A DNA stretch of 64,000 nucleotides from Pseudomonas sp. ATCC 13867 (GCF_000349845.1 NC_020829.1:3541001-3605000), one strand, 5' to 3'. Positions 9,878 through 18,343 are shown, counted from the first letter of the stretch. Notes: generated from the letters alone by a model not told the origin. Numbers and translations are program-made.

Positions 9878-10348
9878 TCAGGACGGTACCGCGACACGTC
9901 CCGGCATCGAGTAGGGCCTGGCGAAGGTGAACACCTCATCGCAAGCCCCCTGCGCCTGCAACAGCTCCAGCTTGCGCCGCGCCATCCATACATCGGGCAA
10001 CTCTCCGGCCGGCAGCCACCACAGCGCCAGGCTCGGCGTCGGCAGCTTCTCCATCCAGTCGCGCTTGTTGCGCAGCACGGCGAGATGCTCACCGCCGTAG
10101 ACGTACTCACGCAGCGCCTCGACGGACGTCCAGAGCGACAGGTTGACGATGATCAGCGGGTCGTCGAAGGCACGGATCGAGGTGGCATCGCCCTCATCGG
10201 TCTGCAGGCGCCAGATGAACCCGGGGCTCGCCTCGGCCAGCCGGTTGATGGCGTCCAGTTGATCGACGAAGCCTTTCATCAGGGGCTGGTCCAGCGGTGC
10301 GCGGGCCTTGGCGATATTGACTTGGGCGAGGTGGTAGTTCGAAGACAT
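9878..10348 (-). CDS. DUF3291-family protein
   Basis: A 156-residue soluble protein with the DUF3291 pattern: an N-terminal strand YHLAQVNIAKARAP, a central SPGFIWRLQTDEGDA and VNLSLW, and a C-terminal WWLPAGELP. The fold is a dimeric alpha-beta barrel related to antibiotic-biosynthesis monooxygenases. No catalytic function is established. The start at 10348 has AGGGA upstream; a longer in-frame start at 10396 adds no conserved sequence. Confidence 0.75.
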   Translation of the reverse strand: MSSNYHLAQVNIAKARAPLDQPLMKGFVDQLDAINRLAEASPGFIWRLQTDEGDATSIRAFDDPLIIVNLSLWTSVEALREYVYGGEHLAVLRNKRDWMEKLPTPSLALWWLPAGELPDVWMARRKLELLQAQGACDEVFTFARPYSMPGRVAVPS

Positions 10349-10423
10349 GAGCATTCCCTGGCAAAGTGTTTGATCCAGCACGACAGCGGGCGGCACGACG
10401 ATCTCGCGTGCCGCCCGTACAGC

Positions 10424-10654
10424 TCAGCGTTTCAGGGCATCGATCCAGAATGGACGCTCGATTTCCTCCTGGATATCGGCACGGCTCAGGCCGATATCCT
10501 TGAGCGCCTCATCGCTCAAGCCAGCCAGCAGGCGGCGCTGACGAGCCAGTTCGTGCCATTGCAGCAACCGCTTCAGGGCACGTTTCCACAGCGGCGCGGC
10601 CGGCGCCTCGTGAGCATGATGGAACATCGATACGAAACCCGGTTGACCTTTCAT
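10424..10654 (-). CDS. DUF1127 small basic protein
   Basis: A 76-residue protein with the DUF1127 core: an Arg-rich helix (WKRALKRLLQWHELARQRR) followed by LLAGLSDEALKDIGLSRADI. Members are small regulatory or RNA-interacting proteins affecting motility or nutrient responses in alphaproteobacteria; the role in Pseudomonas is not established. GGAGG lies about 9 nt before the ATG. It is divergently transcribed from a LysR regulator, which probably controls it. Confidence 0.8.
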   Translation of the reverse strand: MKGQPGFVSMFHHAHEAPAAPLWKRALKRLLQWHELARQRRLLAGLSDEALKDIGLSRADIQEEIERPFWIDALKR

Positions 10655-10751
10655 CGTGCATCCCTCCATGTGGGCCTGGATGCAGTCTCGCCTCGGCGCT
10701 AAGATCAATCCAACGAATCATTCTTATGCATCCCATCTCGGAGATTGATGA
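10655..10751. promoter_or_regulatory. Divergent DUF1127/LysR promoter region
   Basis: These 97 bp separate the two starts. An AT-rich patch near 10705-10735 (ending TTATGCAT) contains a T-N11-A-type imperfect dyad of the kind LysR proteins bind. Autoregulation and control of the DUF1127 gene are inferred from the arrangement. Confidence 0.4.
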
Positions 10752-11603
10752 ATGAGCAGCTTCCCCAGCATCGACAGCGAACTGCTGCGCACCTTCGTCG
10801 CCATTGCCGATCACGGCGGCTTCACCCGCGCCGCCGAGGTGGTCAACCGCACCCAGTCGGCGGTGAGCATGCAGATGAAGCGCCTGGAAGAGGACGTGCT
10901 GGAACGCGCGCTGTTCGAGCGTGACGGACGGCAGGTGCGCCTGACGCCGGAGGGCCAGGTACTGCTGGGCTTTGCGCGGCGCATCCTGCGCCTGCAGGGC
11001 GAGGTGTTCAACACCCTGCGCCAGCCCCACATGGTCGGCGCGGTGAAGATCGGCACGCCGGACGACTACGTGATGCGCTTCCTGCCGGAGATTCTTTCGC
11101 GCTTCGCCCAGGCCTATCCGCTCGTGCAGGTGGAAGTGCACTGCGACTCGTCAGCCCAATTGCTGATGCGCAACGACCTCGACCTGTCCATCGTGACCCG
11201 CGAACCCGGCACCGAGATCGGCCAGTTGCTGCGCCAGGAACCCTTCGTCTGGATGGCCGCCGAAGGCTTCTGCCCGCAGGACCAGCGCCCTCTGCCGCTG
11301 GCGATGTTCAATACCACCTGCTTCTGCCGCGCCTGGGCCTGCAACGCCCTGGAAGCACTGGAAATCGACTACCGCATCGCCTACAGCAGCCCAAGCCTGT
11401 CGGCGCTGTTCGCGGTGGCCAGCGCCGGCCTGGCGGTGACCGCGCAACTGCGCAGCCTGCTGACCGGCAACCTGCGCATCCTCGGCGAGGAGGAGGGGCT
11501 GCCGCTGCTGCCCAACGCCAGCATCGTGCTGCTGCGCGGGGCAAAGATGACGCCGGTCACCGACAAGCTGGCGGAGTACATCGTCGAAGGCTTCCGCGCC
11601 TGA
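10752..11603 (+). CDS. LysR-family transcriptional regulator (LrhA-like)
   Basis: A 283-residue LysR regulator. The winged helix-turn-helix covers residues about 8-66 (LLRTFVAIADHGGFTRAAE, then RTQSAVSMQMKRLEE), and the remainder is the periplasmic-binding-like effector domain. The GTPDDY and CDSSAQLL segments resemble the LrhA/HexA subgroup. GGAG lies upstream of the ATG. Its likely target is the divergent DUF1127 gene. Confidence 0.85.
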   Translation: MSSFPSIDSELLRTFVAIADHGGFTRAAEVVNRTQSAVSMQMKRLEEDVLERALFERDGRQVRLTPEGQVLLGFARRILRLQGEVFNTLRQPHMVGAVKIGTPDDYVMRFLPEILSRFAQAYPLVQVEVHCDSSAQLLMRNDLDLSIVTREPGTEIGQLLRQEPFVWMAAEGFCPQDQRPLPLAMFNTTCFCRAWACNALEALEIDYRIAYSSPSLSALFAVASAGLAVTAQLRSLLTGNLRILGEEEGLPLLPNASIVLLRGAKMTPVTDKLAEYIVEGFRA

Positions 11604-11665
11604 CGGGAGACCGGGGCGCGTCCGCGGCGGGAATCGATGAGACAGCTGTTCAACAAATAGCCATC

Positions 11666-11682
11666 GCGCTAAATTAATGCGC
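11666..11682. promoter_or_regulatory. Candidate OhrR operator upstream of ohrR
   Basis: GCGCTAAATTAATGCGC is a near-palindrome about 67 bp before ohrR. Its TAAATTAA core recurs in the ohr promoter at 12264-12271. OhrR repressors bind AT-rich dyads at both ohrR and ohr promoters in P. aeruginosa, so the shared core is a plausible operator. Confidence 0.5.
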
Positions 11683-11749
11683 AATTATCTGCTCACTCCG
11701 GACGCTCCCCCAGGGCGTCTCCCCAGGCTCTCTATCCAGGAGACGTGCG

Positions 11750-12199
11750 ATGGCCCGGCCAGACCCGACCTGCGAAGCACTCAAACTCGACAACCAGTTG
11801 TGCTTCGCCCTCTACTCCACCTCCCTGCAGATGACCAAAGTCTACAAGCCGCTGCTGCAGGCACTGGGGCTCACCTACCCGCAATACATCGCCATGCTGG
11901 TGCTGTGGGAAGGCGACGGCATCACCGTCGGCGAAATCAGCGCGCGGATGCTCACCGACCCCGGCTCCCTCACCCCTCTGCTCAAGCGCCTGGAAGCCGA
12001 AGGCCTGATCACCCGCACCCGCAGCCAGGCCGACGAGCGCGTGGTGCAACTGCGCCTGACCGACAAGGGCCGCGAACTGCGCCGACAGGCGGAGAGCATT
12101 CCAGGCTGCATCCTCGCCAGCAGCCGTCTAACGTTGGAAAAGCTCCAGCGACTTCAACAGGAATTGGTGGAGCTGCGCGAACAGCTGCAAGCCCCATGA
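11750..12199 (+). CDS. ohrR: Organic hydroperoxide resistance regulator OhrR (MarR family)
   Basis: A 149-residue MarR-type repressor that is inactivated when organic hydroperoxides oxidise its sensing cysteine. Cys18 in LDNQLCFALYSTS is the conserved reactive cysteine. The winged helix includes TVGEISARMLTDPGSLTPLLKRLE and the wing around QADERVVQLRLTDKG. AGGAGA precedes the ATG. The adjacent downstream ohr gene on the same strand is its classical target. Confidence 0.93.
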   Translation: MARPDPTCEALKLDNQLCFALYSTSLQMTKVYKPLLQALGLTYPQYIAMLVLWEGDGITVGEISARMLTDPGSLTPLLKRLEAEGLITRTRSQADERVVQLRLTDKGRELRRQAESIPGCILASSRLTLEKLQRLQQELVELREQLQAP

Positions 12200-12258
12200 T
12201 CCGGGGCTTATGCCTGAGCGCACCGTTCTTTAGTCCGAAATCTTCCAGCATTTATCTT

Positions 12259-12274
12259 GCGCACTAAATTAAAT
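12259..12274. promoter_or_regulatory. Candidate OhrR operator upstream of ohr
   Basis: GCGCACTAAATTAAAT lies in the AT-rich ohrR-ohr intergenic region, 73 bp before the ohr ATG, and repeats the TAAATTAA core found upstream of ohrR. The surrounding sequence (TTTATCTTGCGC) could carry the ohr promoter. Confidence 0.5.
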
Positions 12275-12346
12275 CGAACTAACTTTATCCCCACGCACTG
12301 CTTAGCGCACAAGATATTAACCAGCAAGACAATCGGAGACACCACC

Positions 12347-12775
12347 ATGCAAACCATCAAAGCCCTCTACACCGCCACCGCTACCGCCACCGGAGGCCGC
12401 GACGGCCGCGCCGTTTCCTCGGACGGCATCCTCGACGTGAAACTGAGCACGCCGCGCGAACTGGGCGGTGCGGGCGGCGAAGCCACCAACCCGGAACAAC
12501 TGTTCGCCGCCGGCTACTCGGCCTGCTTCATCGGCGCCATCAAGTTCGTCGCCAGCCAGAGCAAGAAACAGATCCCGGCGGACGCTTCGATCACCGGCAA
12601 GGTCGGCATCGGCCAGATCCCCGGCGGGTTCGGCCTGGAAGTGGAACTGAACATCAACCTGCCGGGACTGGATCTGGCCGATGCCCAGGACCTGGTCGCC
12701 AAGGCCCACCAGGTCTGCCCCTACTCCAACGCCACCCGCGGCAACATCGACGTACGCCTGAACGTGAGCGTCTGA
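12347..12775 (+). CDS. ohr: Organic hydroperoxide resistance protein Ohr
   Basis: A 142-residue thiol peroxidase that reduces organic and fatty-acid hydroperoxides using lipoyl thiols. Cys60 (GYSACFIGA) and Cys124 ([12 protein letters not shown]) sit at exactly the positions known for P. aeruginosa Ohr. The N-terminus [20 protein letters not shown] is typical. GGAG lies 8 nt before the ATG at 12347. It is the effector gene of the ohrR-ohr module and is followed by a strong terminator. Confidence 0.96.
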   Translation: MQTIKALYTATATATGGRDGRAVSSDGILDVKLSTPRELGGAGGEATNPEQLFAAGYSACFIGAIKFVASQSKKQIPADASITGKVGIGQIPGGFGLEVELNINLPGLDLADAQDLVAKAHQVCPYSNATRGNIDVRLNVSV

Positions 12776-12797
12776 GAAAAGCCAGACGGCAGAAACG

Positions 12798-12825
12798 AAA
12801 AAGCCCGGCATCAGCCGGGCTTTTT
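12798..12825. terminator. Bidirectional intrinsic terminator between ohr and efp
   Basis: AAAAAGCCCGGC, a 4-nt loop, then GCCGGGCTTTTT. The GC stem has A and T tracts on the two sides, so it can end both ohr (rightward) and efp (leftward). Confidence 0.92.
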
Positions 12826-12842
12826 CTTGTCTCGGTTCAGGC

Positions 12843-13409
12843 TCAGGCCTTGACGCGGGACTTGTACTCGCCGGTGCGGGTATCGATTTCGATCGAGTCG
12901 CCGATTTCGCAGAACGCGGAAACCTGCAGCTCGGCACCGTTCTTCAGGCGAGCGGTCTTCATCACTTTACCGGAGGTGTCGCCACGGACAGCCGGCTCGG
13001 TGTAGACGATTTCGCGAACGATGGTGGTCGGCAGTTCAACGGAGATGACTTTCTCGTTGTAGAAGACCGCTTCGCAGACGTCGGCCATGCCGTCTTCGAT
13101 GAAGGTCAGCACGCCTTCCAGATCGTCTTTCTCGATTTCGTACTGGTTGAACTCGGTGTCCATGAAGACATACAGCGGGTCCGCGAAGTAGGAATAGGTG
13201 ACTTCCTTGCGATCGAGGATGATCGGCTCCAGCTTGTCGTCGGCCTTGAACACGGTCTCGGTGCCGGCACCGGTCAGCAGGTTCTTCAGCTTCATCTTGA
13301 CGACCGCGGAGTTACGGCCGGATTTGTTGAACTCGGCCTTCTGGATGACCCAGGGGGCGCCATTGATGTTGGCAACCTGGCCAGCGCGAAACTCTTGTGC
13401 GGTTTTCAT
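12843..13409 (-). CDS. efp: Translation elongation factor P
   Basis: 188-residue EF-P, which rescues ribosomes stalled at polyproline. The modified loop reads [10 protein letters not shown] with Arg32 at its tip. This is the residue that is rhamnosylated in pseudomonads, in contrast to the Lys of E. coli EF-P. The KOW, central and C-terminal OB domains are all present. The start at 13409 gives the standard length; an in-frame codon at 13436 would add a non-conserved leader. It lies directly downstream of earP, which encodes the modifying enzyme, on the same strand. Confidence 0.97.
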   Translation of the reverse strand: MKTAQEFRAGQVANINGAPWVIQKAEFNKSGRNSAVVKMKLKNLLTGAGTETVFKADDKLEPIILDRKEVTYSYFADPLYVFMDTEFNQYEIEKDDLEGVLTFIEDGMADVCEAVFYNEKVISVELPTTIVREIVYTEPAVRGDTSGKVMKTARLKNGAELQVSAFCEIGDSIEIDTRTGEYKSRVKA

Positions 13410-13451
13410 ACGATTATCCGATTGGATTGGAGACAAAAAACAGGGGCCATA

Positions 13452-14579
13452 TCATAGCCAATTTGTATAAAAACGCACCAGCCCCGCGGCAAGATCGGTT
13501 TGTTCGGTCAAACGCCGCTGCCAATTGCCAACCCACGCGGACCATTCCGGCAGCCGCCCGTCCAGTCTTCGCCAGGCTTCACCGGCCTCCCCCCGCCCGT
13601 TCCAGGCCAGCCAGAAATCGCTCAGCGCCTCCCGCAGCGACGCATCCATGCCCTCGGCGAACAGCGCCAGGAAGGCCTCCAGCTTTTCCAGATGGAGGTC
13701 GTCCTCCTGCTGGTAGATGTGCCAGACGAAGGGGCGCCCGGCCCACTGCGCGCGGACGAAGGAGTCCTCGCCACGCACCGCGTTGATGTCGCAGCTCCAC
13801 AGCAACGGGTCGTAGTCTTCCTGGCGGACGAACGGCAGCACCTGCACGCGAAGGGCGCCACGCTCGCAGCCCTGCCCTACCCCCAGCGGCCGCTGCGCCC
13901 AGCGCCGGACATCACCCAGCACCCGCCCTTCGGGCACCAGCAGCAGGGTTGGCGTCGCCCCCTCGGCCAAGGCGTCCAGCCAGCCGGCGAGCCCGGGGTT
14001 TTCATAGGCGAACAGGGAAATGCGCCGCTCCCCGTAGCGTACCTGCACGCCGAGGCTTTCGAGGAAACGAGCGCCGCTGTCGGGATCGGACTGGAAAGCA
14101 TCCCGGCGCCGGATCAGATCGCCTTCACGCAGCAACCCGCCGGTGAGCGGTGTGAAGCCGGGGAAATAGAAGTATTTCTGCAGGCCGTTGGGCTGCATGG
14201 ATGGGAGGCCGTGGCAGGACTCCACCCAGGGCTCGGCGCTGAGGTATTCGAGGTTCAGCCACAGCGAAGGCTTCGGCCGCCGGGTCATCGCCTCTATATA
14301 GGCAGGCGGCATGGCACAGGCGAAGGCTTCGATCACCACATCCGCCGCATCGGTATCGCGCCAGGCCTGCGGCCAATGCCGAATCTCCACGCCGGACAGC
14401 CGCTGTGATTGCACCTGCACATCGGCCTGGGGGCAGATGCGCACGAAAGCCGCCAGGTCATCCACCCACAGGCGTACCGCCTGCCCGTGCTCGACCGCCA
14501 ATTGGCGCGCCAAGCGCCAGGTGACACCGATGTCGCCATAGTTGTCGACCACACTGCAGAAGATGTCCCAGCTCGCCAT
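13452..14579 (-). CDS. earP: EF-P arginine 32 rhamnosyltransferase EarP
   Basis: A 375-residue GT104-family glycosyltransferase that transfers rhamnose from dTDP-rhamnose to Arg32 of EF-P. The N-terminal motif FCSVVDNYGDIGVTWRLAR carries the two catalytic aspartates (Asp12, Asp16). The nucleotide-binding segment AVRGEDSFVRAQWAGRPFVW contains Glu271-Asp272. AGGGAAAG precedes the ATG. It is 42 bp upstream of efp in the same orientation, so enzyme and substrate are probably co-expressed. Confidence 0.95.
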   Translation of the reverse strand: MASWDIFCSVVDNYGDIGVTWRLARQLAVEHGQAVRLWVDDLAAFVRICPQADVQVQSQRLSGVEIRHWPQAWRDTDAADVVIEAFACAMPPAYIEAMTRRPKPSLWLNLEYLSAEPWVESCHGLPSMQPNGLQKYFYFPGFTPLTGGLLREGDLIRRRDAFQSDPDSGARFLESLGVQVRYGERRISLFAYENPGLAGWLDALAEGATPTLLLVPEGRVLGDVRRWAQRPLGVGQGCERGALRVQVLPFVRQEDYDPLLWSCDINAVRGEDSFVRAQWAGRPFVWHIYQQEDDLHLEKLEAFLALFAEGMDASLREALSDFWLAWNGRGEAGEAWRRLDGRLPEWSAWVGNWQRRLTEQTDLAAGLVRFYTNWL

Positions 14580-14740
14580 GCGCTTTCCCTGGTATCAGAA
14601 GGCGCCAGTGTACCCGCGATCCGGCCTATTCTCCTTAAGCCGATGAATCCGTTGAAAAAAGCATGCAAAAAACATTTGCGTTCGGACAAACCTTTGAGTA
14701 AAGTGCGCGCCTCGACAGACACAGCGCTGTCGAGAAATCT

Positions 14741-14830
14741 GGTGAGGTGTCCGAGCGGTTGAAGGAGCACGCCTGGAAAGTGTGTATACGAGAAATCGTA
14801 TCGAGGGTTCGAATCCCTCCCTCACCGCCA
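14741..14830 (+). tRNA. tRNA-Ser (GGA)
   Basis: A 90-nt class II tRNA. The acceptor stem GGTGAGG pairs with CCTCACC, followed by the discriminator G and an encoded CCA (14828-14830). The anticodon loop CTGGAAA has GGA at 14775-14777, and a long variable arm (about TATACG-AGAAAT-CGTAT) is typical of serine tRNAs. The T loop is GGTTCGAATCC. It reads UCC and UCU codons. A strong terminator follows. Confidence 0.97.
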
Positions 14831-14837
14831 GATCATG

Positions 14838-14871
14838 AAAAAGCCCGGCTAAGCAATTAGCCGGGCTTTTT
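14838..14871 (+). terminator. Intrinsic terminator after tRNA-Ser
   Basis: AAAAAGCCCGGCTA and TAGCCGGGCTTTTT form a 14-bp stem with a 6-nt loop and a T-run, starting 7 nt after the tRNA. Confidence 0.93.
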
Positions 14872-15228
14872 CGTTATGCCATCACACTTTCTTCACGCCC
14901 TGCAAGTTGTCACTCGGACAACTCATTACGGCGATTAAACAGTTGCTCGATGATTAGTGACAATCATCTGACAGCTTGGTTCCCCACCACCGGAAACAGG
15001 CTATCCTCCCTGCTGACACCCATTGGAAACACTCCTTTGCCAGATTGGACAGTTTTTGCCCAAATCCGCCTCGGGCAACTGCAAAGACCGTCCTAACATG
15101 AAAAAAAAGTGCCGTACTTGCGTCCGGTCAGTTTACTTACTACAAGTAATGGGTACTATGTAGTCCGGCTAATTTCCCAGTCCTGGGAGATTGCTTTTAA
15201 TGGAAATGTCCACCTTAAGGGGAACACG
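14872..15228 (+). promoter_or_regulatory. Upstream region and leader of oprI
   Basis: This 357-bp stretch holds no gene I can support. A candidate sigma70 promoter is TTTACT (15132-15137), 16 bp, TACTAT (15154-15159), leaving a leader of about 60 nt before the oprI AAGGGGA ribosome-binding site. The region also holds short inverted repeats such as TTGTCACTCGGACAA near 14906. Strong expression is expected because OprI is among the most abundant Pseudomonas proteins. Confidence 0.4.
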
Positions 15229-15480
15229 ATGAACAACGTTCTGAAATTCTCTGCTCTGGCTCTGGCCGCTGTTCTGGCCACCGGTTGCAGCAGCAACTCC
15301 AAAGAAACCGAAGCTCGTCTGACTGCTACTGAAGACGCTGCTGCTCGCGCTCAAGCCCGTGCTGACGAAGCCTATCGCAAGGCTGACGAAGCTCTGGCCG
15401 CCGCTCAGAAAGCCCAGCAGACCGCTGACGAGGCTAACGAGCGCGCCCTGCGTATGCTGGACAAAGCCAGCCGCAAGTAA
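15229..15480 (+). CDS. oprI: Major outer-membrane lipoprotein OprI
   Basis: An 83-residue Lpp-like lipoprotein that bridges outer membrane and peptidoglycan. The lipobox is LATGC (Cys20). The mature chain is an Ala-rich heptad-repeat coiled coil ending in ASRK, whose terminal Lys is the peptidoglycan attachment residue in Lpp-type proteins. AAGGGGA lies before the ATG. Codon use is strongly biased (CTG, GCT, GAC) as in highly expressed genes. A strong terminator follows. The next gene, convergent, encodes an L,D-transpeptidase, the enzyme class that anchors Lpp. Confidence 0.98.
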   Translation: MNNVLKFSALALAAVLATGCSSNSKETEARLTATEDAAARAQARADEAYRKADEALAAAQKAQQTADEANERALRMLDKASRK

Positions 15481-15500
15481 TAGATCTTCGGATCTGTTCG

Positions 15501-15530
15501 AAAAACCGACCCCTCGGGGTCGGTTTTTTT
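15501..15530 (+). terminator. Intrinsic terminator of oprI
   Basis: AAAAACCGACCCC and GGGGTCGGTTTTT pair as a 13-bp stem with a TC loop, followed by a run of T, 20 bp after the oprI stop codon. Confidence 0.95.
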
Positions 15531-15587
15531 ATGCCTGCGATTTCTCTTGCGCCGACAGAAAGCATGCCCACGGGAAATGACGGGCAA

Positions 15588-15611
15588 GAAAAAGCCCGCT
15601 CGAAGCGGGCT
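15588..15611 (-). terminator. Intrinsic terminator of the L,D-transpeptidase gene
   Basis: On the minus strand AGCCCGCT, TCG, AGCGGGCT is followed by TTTTTCTTG, 18 nt after the transpeptidase stop codon. Confidence 0.85.
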
Positions 15612-15629
15612 CTTTCATAGCAGTACGAG

Positions 15630-16607
15630 TTACTGCAGCGACATGGCGTCCTGATCGACAGTGGCCGCCACCGGAGCGCCCTCCGCTTGCGGCTGGGCAA
15701 TGGCGACCGGCAGGCCATCTTCGGCAGCCACCACTTCACGGACCACGTTCCAGTCCATCTGCATCTGACTGGCGATGTCTTCACGCTTGAGCAGCGCATT
15801 GATCACCGCAGTGTGCTTGTCGACCACCGACGGATTGCCGTTGTCGTCGATCGGCGCATGGGCCTCGAGATAGATCTTGCCTTCGCTGCGGCCGAACTTG
15901 TAGGGCTCGTTGATGATGCGCACCTTGGTGCCCACCGGAATCATCGAGAACAACTGGGTCACGTCCCAGTTGTACATACGGAAGCAGCCGTGACTGGTAC
16001 GGGTACCGATACCGAACTTCTTGTTCGAGCCGTGGATCAGGTAACCGTGGAAGCCCAGGCTCATCTTGTACGGACCCAGCGGATTGTCCGGCCCCGGCGG
16101 CACCACGGACGGCAGCGGATCGCCATCGGCAGCGTGCTCGGCACGAATCGAAGCCGGCGGATACCAGGCCGGGTCCTTGGTCTTGGCGATCACGCTGGTA
16201 CTGCCGACCGGCGAACCCCAACCCTCGCGACCGATACCCAGGGCGTAGGTGTAGACGACGTTCTTGTCCTTGGGGAAATAGTACAGGCGGTACTCGGCCA
16301 GGTTGATCACCACGCCTTCGCGCGGCCCCGCCGGGAGGATGAAGCGGGTCGGAATGATGACTTCGGTGCCCACGCCCGGCAGCCAGGCATCGACGCCCGG
16401 GTTGGCAGCCAGCATTTCGGAGTAGCCGAGGCCGTACTTCTCGCCGAGGTCGGCAAAAGTGTCTTCGTACTTGGCCTTGATCACCTGGACCTGGCCGACG
16501 ATATCGTCGCCCTGAGCCGGCAATGGCAATTCAATGGCGGAAACGGGGCCGGCCGAGAGCAGCGCGGCTAAGGACAGCGAGCAGGCGGCAATAACGCGCG
16601 ACAACAT
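15630..16607 (-). CDS. L,D-transpeptidase (YkuD/ErfK family)
   Basis: A 325-residue periplasmic cysteine transpeptidase. Residues 1-24 form a signal peptide, followed by a LysM-like peptidoglycan-binding module (about 35-90: KYEDTFADLGEKYGL...NPGVDAWLPG). The YkuD catalytic domain has the signature HGYLIHGS and then SHGCFRMYNWD, with His and the nucleophilic Cys in SHGC. AAGGA lies 8 nt before the ATG at 16607. Enzymes of this class make 3-3 crosslinks or attach Lpp-type lipoproteins to peptidoglycan. Its position next to oprI suggests anchoring of OprI. Confidence 0.92.
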   Translation of the reverse strand: MLSRVIAACSLSLAALLSAGPVSAIELPLPAQGDDIVGQVQVIKAKYEDTFADLGEKYGLGYSEMLAANPGVDAWLPGVGTEVIIPTRFILPAGPREGVVINLAEYRLYYFPKDKNVVYTYALGIGREGWGSPVGSTSVIAKTKDPAWYPPASIRAEHAADGDPLPSVVPPGPDNPLGPYKMSLGFHGYLIHGSNKKFGIGTRTSHGCFRMYNWDVTQLFSMIPVGTKVRIINEPYKFGRSEGKIYLEAHAPIDDNGNPSVVDKHTAVINALLKREDIASQMQMDWNVVREVVAAEDGLPVAIAQPQAEGAPVAATVDQDAMSLQ

Positions 16608-16680
16608 CCGGGAATCCTTGACAAGGGCAATGGGCAAAGGGGTAACAGTTTACCATTGCGAACCACGTCACTGGGAGATA

Positions 16681-16959
16681 TCAGACGAGCCAGGAGGTCC
16701 GCGCGCCGCGCTTTTCCTGTTCCAGTTGTTTCAGGCAGGCGCTGCAGATGCGCCGGTCGCGCAGCAGCGGCTTCTCAAGTCCGCGCCAGAGCGGCTGGGC
16801 CGGCAGCAGGCTGCCGCAGAGCGTGCGGTCGGCCGGCGTCCCCAGCTCCAGTTGACGCGCAACGAGGTGCACCCGGACCTCGCGGCAGGCGAACAGATCC
16901 AGTTGCTCGTCGGGTTCGATCAACTGGTAGGCGAAGTGGGTCCAGGCGGGGCGCGGCAT
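16681..16959 (-). CDS. Conserved hypothetical protein with four cysteines
   Basis: A small soluble protein of 92 residues, unrecognised. Four Cys residues, in FACREV, RTLCGS and RRICSACLK, could bind a metal, with the last two forming a CxxC pair. The start at 16959 is tentative; an in-frame ATG at 16983 adds eight residues. It lies between tesA and the L,D-transpeptidase, all on the same strand. From memory the same gene occupies this place in P. aeruginosa (PA2855), which supports it being real. Confidence 0.6.
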   Translation of the reverse strand: MPRPAWTHFAYQLIEPDEQLDLFACREVRVHLVARQLELGTPADRTLCGSLLPAQPLWRGLEKPLLRDRRICSACLKQLEQEKRGARTSWLV

Positions 16960-17030
16960 AGGGGGTTCCAGAAGGGTGCGCAAACATAGCCGAAAGGCCG
17001 TTCGCGGGGAAGCCTTGATACTGCGGTTTC

Positions 17031-17636
17031 TCAGAGCAATGGCTTGAGCGTCGGCCAGACGTTGTCGAGCAGTTTAGGTTGCGCGACGGTGGCCGGATGG
17101 ATTCCGTCCGCCTGCATCATCGACGGCACGCCGCCGACCCCGTCGAGGAAGAACGGCACCAGCGCGATCTGCTGCTCCCGGGCCACGCTCTCGAACACCC
17201 GGGCGAAGGCATCGGTGTAGCGCGGGCCGTAGTTCGGCGGCAGCTTCATGCCCAGCAACAGCACCTTGGCCCCCGCCTTCCGCGACTGCTGAACCATGTC
17301 GCTAAGATTCTGTTGCAATTGCGCCGGGGCCATTCCGCGCAGCCCGTCATTGCCACCCAGCTCGATCACCACCAGCGCGGGCTTTTGCTCCGAAAGCAGC
17401 GCCGGCAGGCGCGCGAGGCCACCCGCGCTGGTGTCACCGCTGATCGAGGCATTGACCACCCGGTAGTCGAAACCCTGCGCCTTCAGGCGCTTGTCCAGCA
17501 GGCTCACCCACCCCTGGCTGGTATCCAGCCCCAAACCGGCGCTGATACTATCGCCGACGATCAACAGCGTCTGCGCCGCGGCCTGCTGCGCAATCAGAAG
17601 CAACGCCAGGCAGCCGCCCATTAGCCATGCACGCAT
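17031..17636 (-). CDS. tesA: Arylesterase/acyl-CoA thioesterase I TesA
   Basis: A 201-residue periplasmic SGNH hydrolase. The signal peptide ends AQQAAA (residue 21). Block I is IVGDSISAG with the nucleophile Ser30 (Ser9 of the mature form), block III is ELGGNDGLRG and block V is DGIHP. The family cleaves acyl-CoA thioesters, aryl esters and lysophospholipids. GGAG lies 6 nt before the ATG. It is divergent from an ABC transporter, the same arrangement as tesA-ybbAP in E. coli. Confidence 0.95.
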   Translation of the reverse strand: MRAWLMGGCLALLLIAQQAAAQTLLIVGDSISAGLGLDTSQGWVSLLDKRLKAQGFDYRVVNASISGDTSAGGLARLPALLSEQKPALVVIELGGNDGLRGMAPAQLQQNLSDMVQQSRKAGAKVLLLGMKLPPNYGPRYTDAFARVFESVAREQQIALVPFFLDGVGGVPSMMQADGIHPATVAQPKLLDNVWPTLKPLL

Positions 17637-17646
17637 CGGATTCTCC

Positions 17647-18330
17647 ATGAGCGAACGCATTCTCACCGCGCGGAACCTTAGCAAGGTTGTTTCCAGCGCG
17701 GAAGGCAAGCTGACCATCCTCCACGACCTCTCCCTCGATCTTTCCCGCGGCGACAGCCTGGCCATCGTCGGCAGCTCGGGCTCGGGCAAGTCCACCCTCC
17801 TGGGCCTGCTCGCCGGGCTGGACTTGCCGTCGGGCGGCGACATCCTCCTGCTCGGCCATTCGCTGGGCAGCCTGGATGAAGACCAGCGCGCGCGCGTCCG
17901 TGCCGCCCATGTCGGCTTCGTATTCCAGTCGTTCCAACTGCTCGACAGCCTCAACGCTCTGGAAAACGTCATGCTGCCGCTGGAGCTCGACGGCCGGGCG
18001 GACGCCCGGCAACGCGCTCGCGAGCTACTGGAGCGCGTCGGCCTCGGCCAGCGCCTGACCCACTACCCCCGCCAGCTCTCCGGCGGCGAGCAGCAACGAG
18101 TCGCCATCGCCCGCGCCTTTGCCGCCGAGCCGGACGTGCTGTTCGCCGACGAACCCACCGGCAACCTCGACACCACCACCGGCGAGCGCATCAGCGACCT
18201 GCTGTTCGAGCTCAACCGCGAGCGTGGCACCACCCTGGTGCTGGTGACCCACGACGAACGCCTGGCCCATCGCTGCCAACGCCTGATCCGCCTGGAAAGC
18301 GGCCACCTGATCGACCACGCCGAACCCTGA
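17647..18330 (+). CDS. ABC transporter ATP-binding protein (YbbA/LolD type)
   Basis: A 227-residue ATPase with Walker [10 protein letters not shown], signature [10 protein letters not shown], Walker [13 protein letters not shown] and switch His in VTHDE. It belongs to the MacB/LolD/YbbA class that drives FtsX-type permeases rather than substrate import. Its start codon is only 10 bp from that of tesA on the other strand. The permease gene begins 13 bp downstream, forming one operon. Confidence 0.92.
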   Translation: MSERILTARNLSKVVSSAEGKLTILHDLSLDLSRGDSLAIVGSSGSGKSTLLGLLAGLDLPSGGDILLLGHSLGSLDEDQRARVRAAHVGFVFQSFQLLDSLNALENVMLPLELDGRADARQRARELLERVGLGQRLTHYPRQLSGGEQQRVAIARAFAAEPDVLFADEPTGNLDTTTGERISDLLFELNRERGTTLVLVTHDERLAHRCQRLIRLESGHLIDHAEP

Positions 18331-18343
18331 CGGACGAGAGCCG

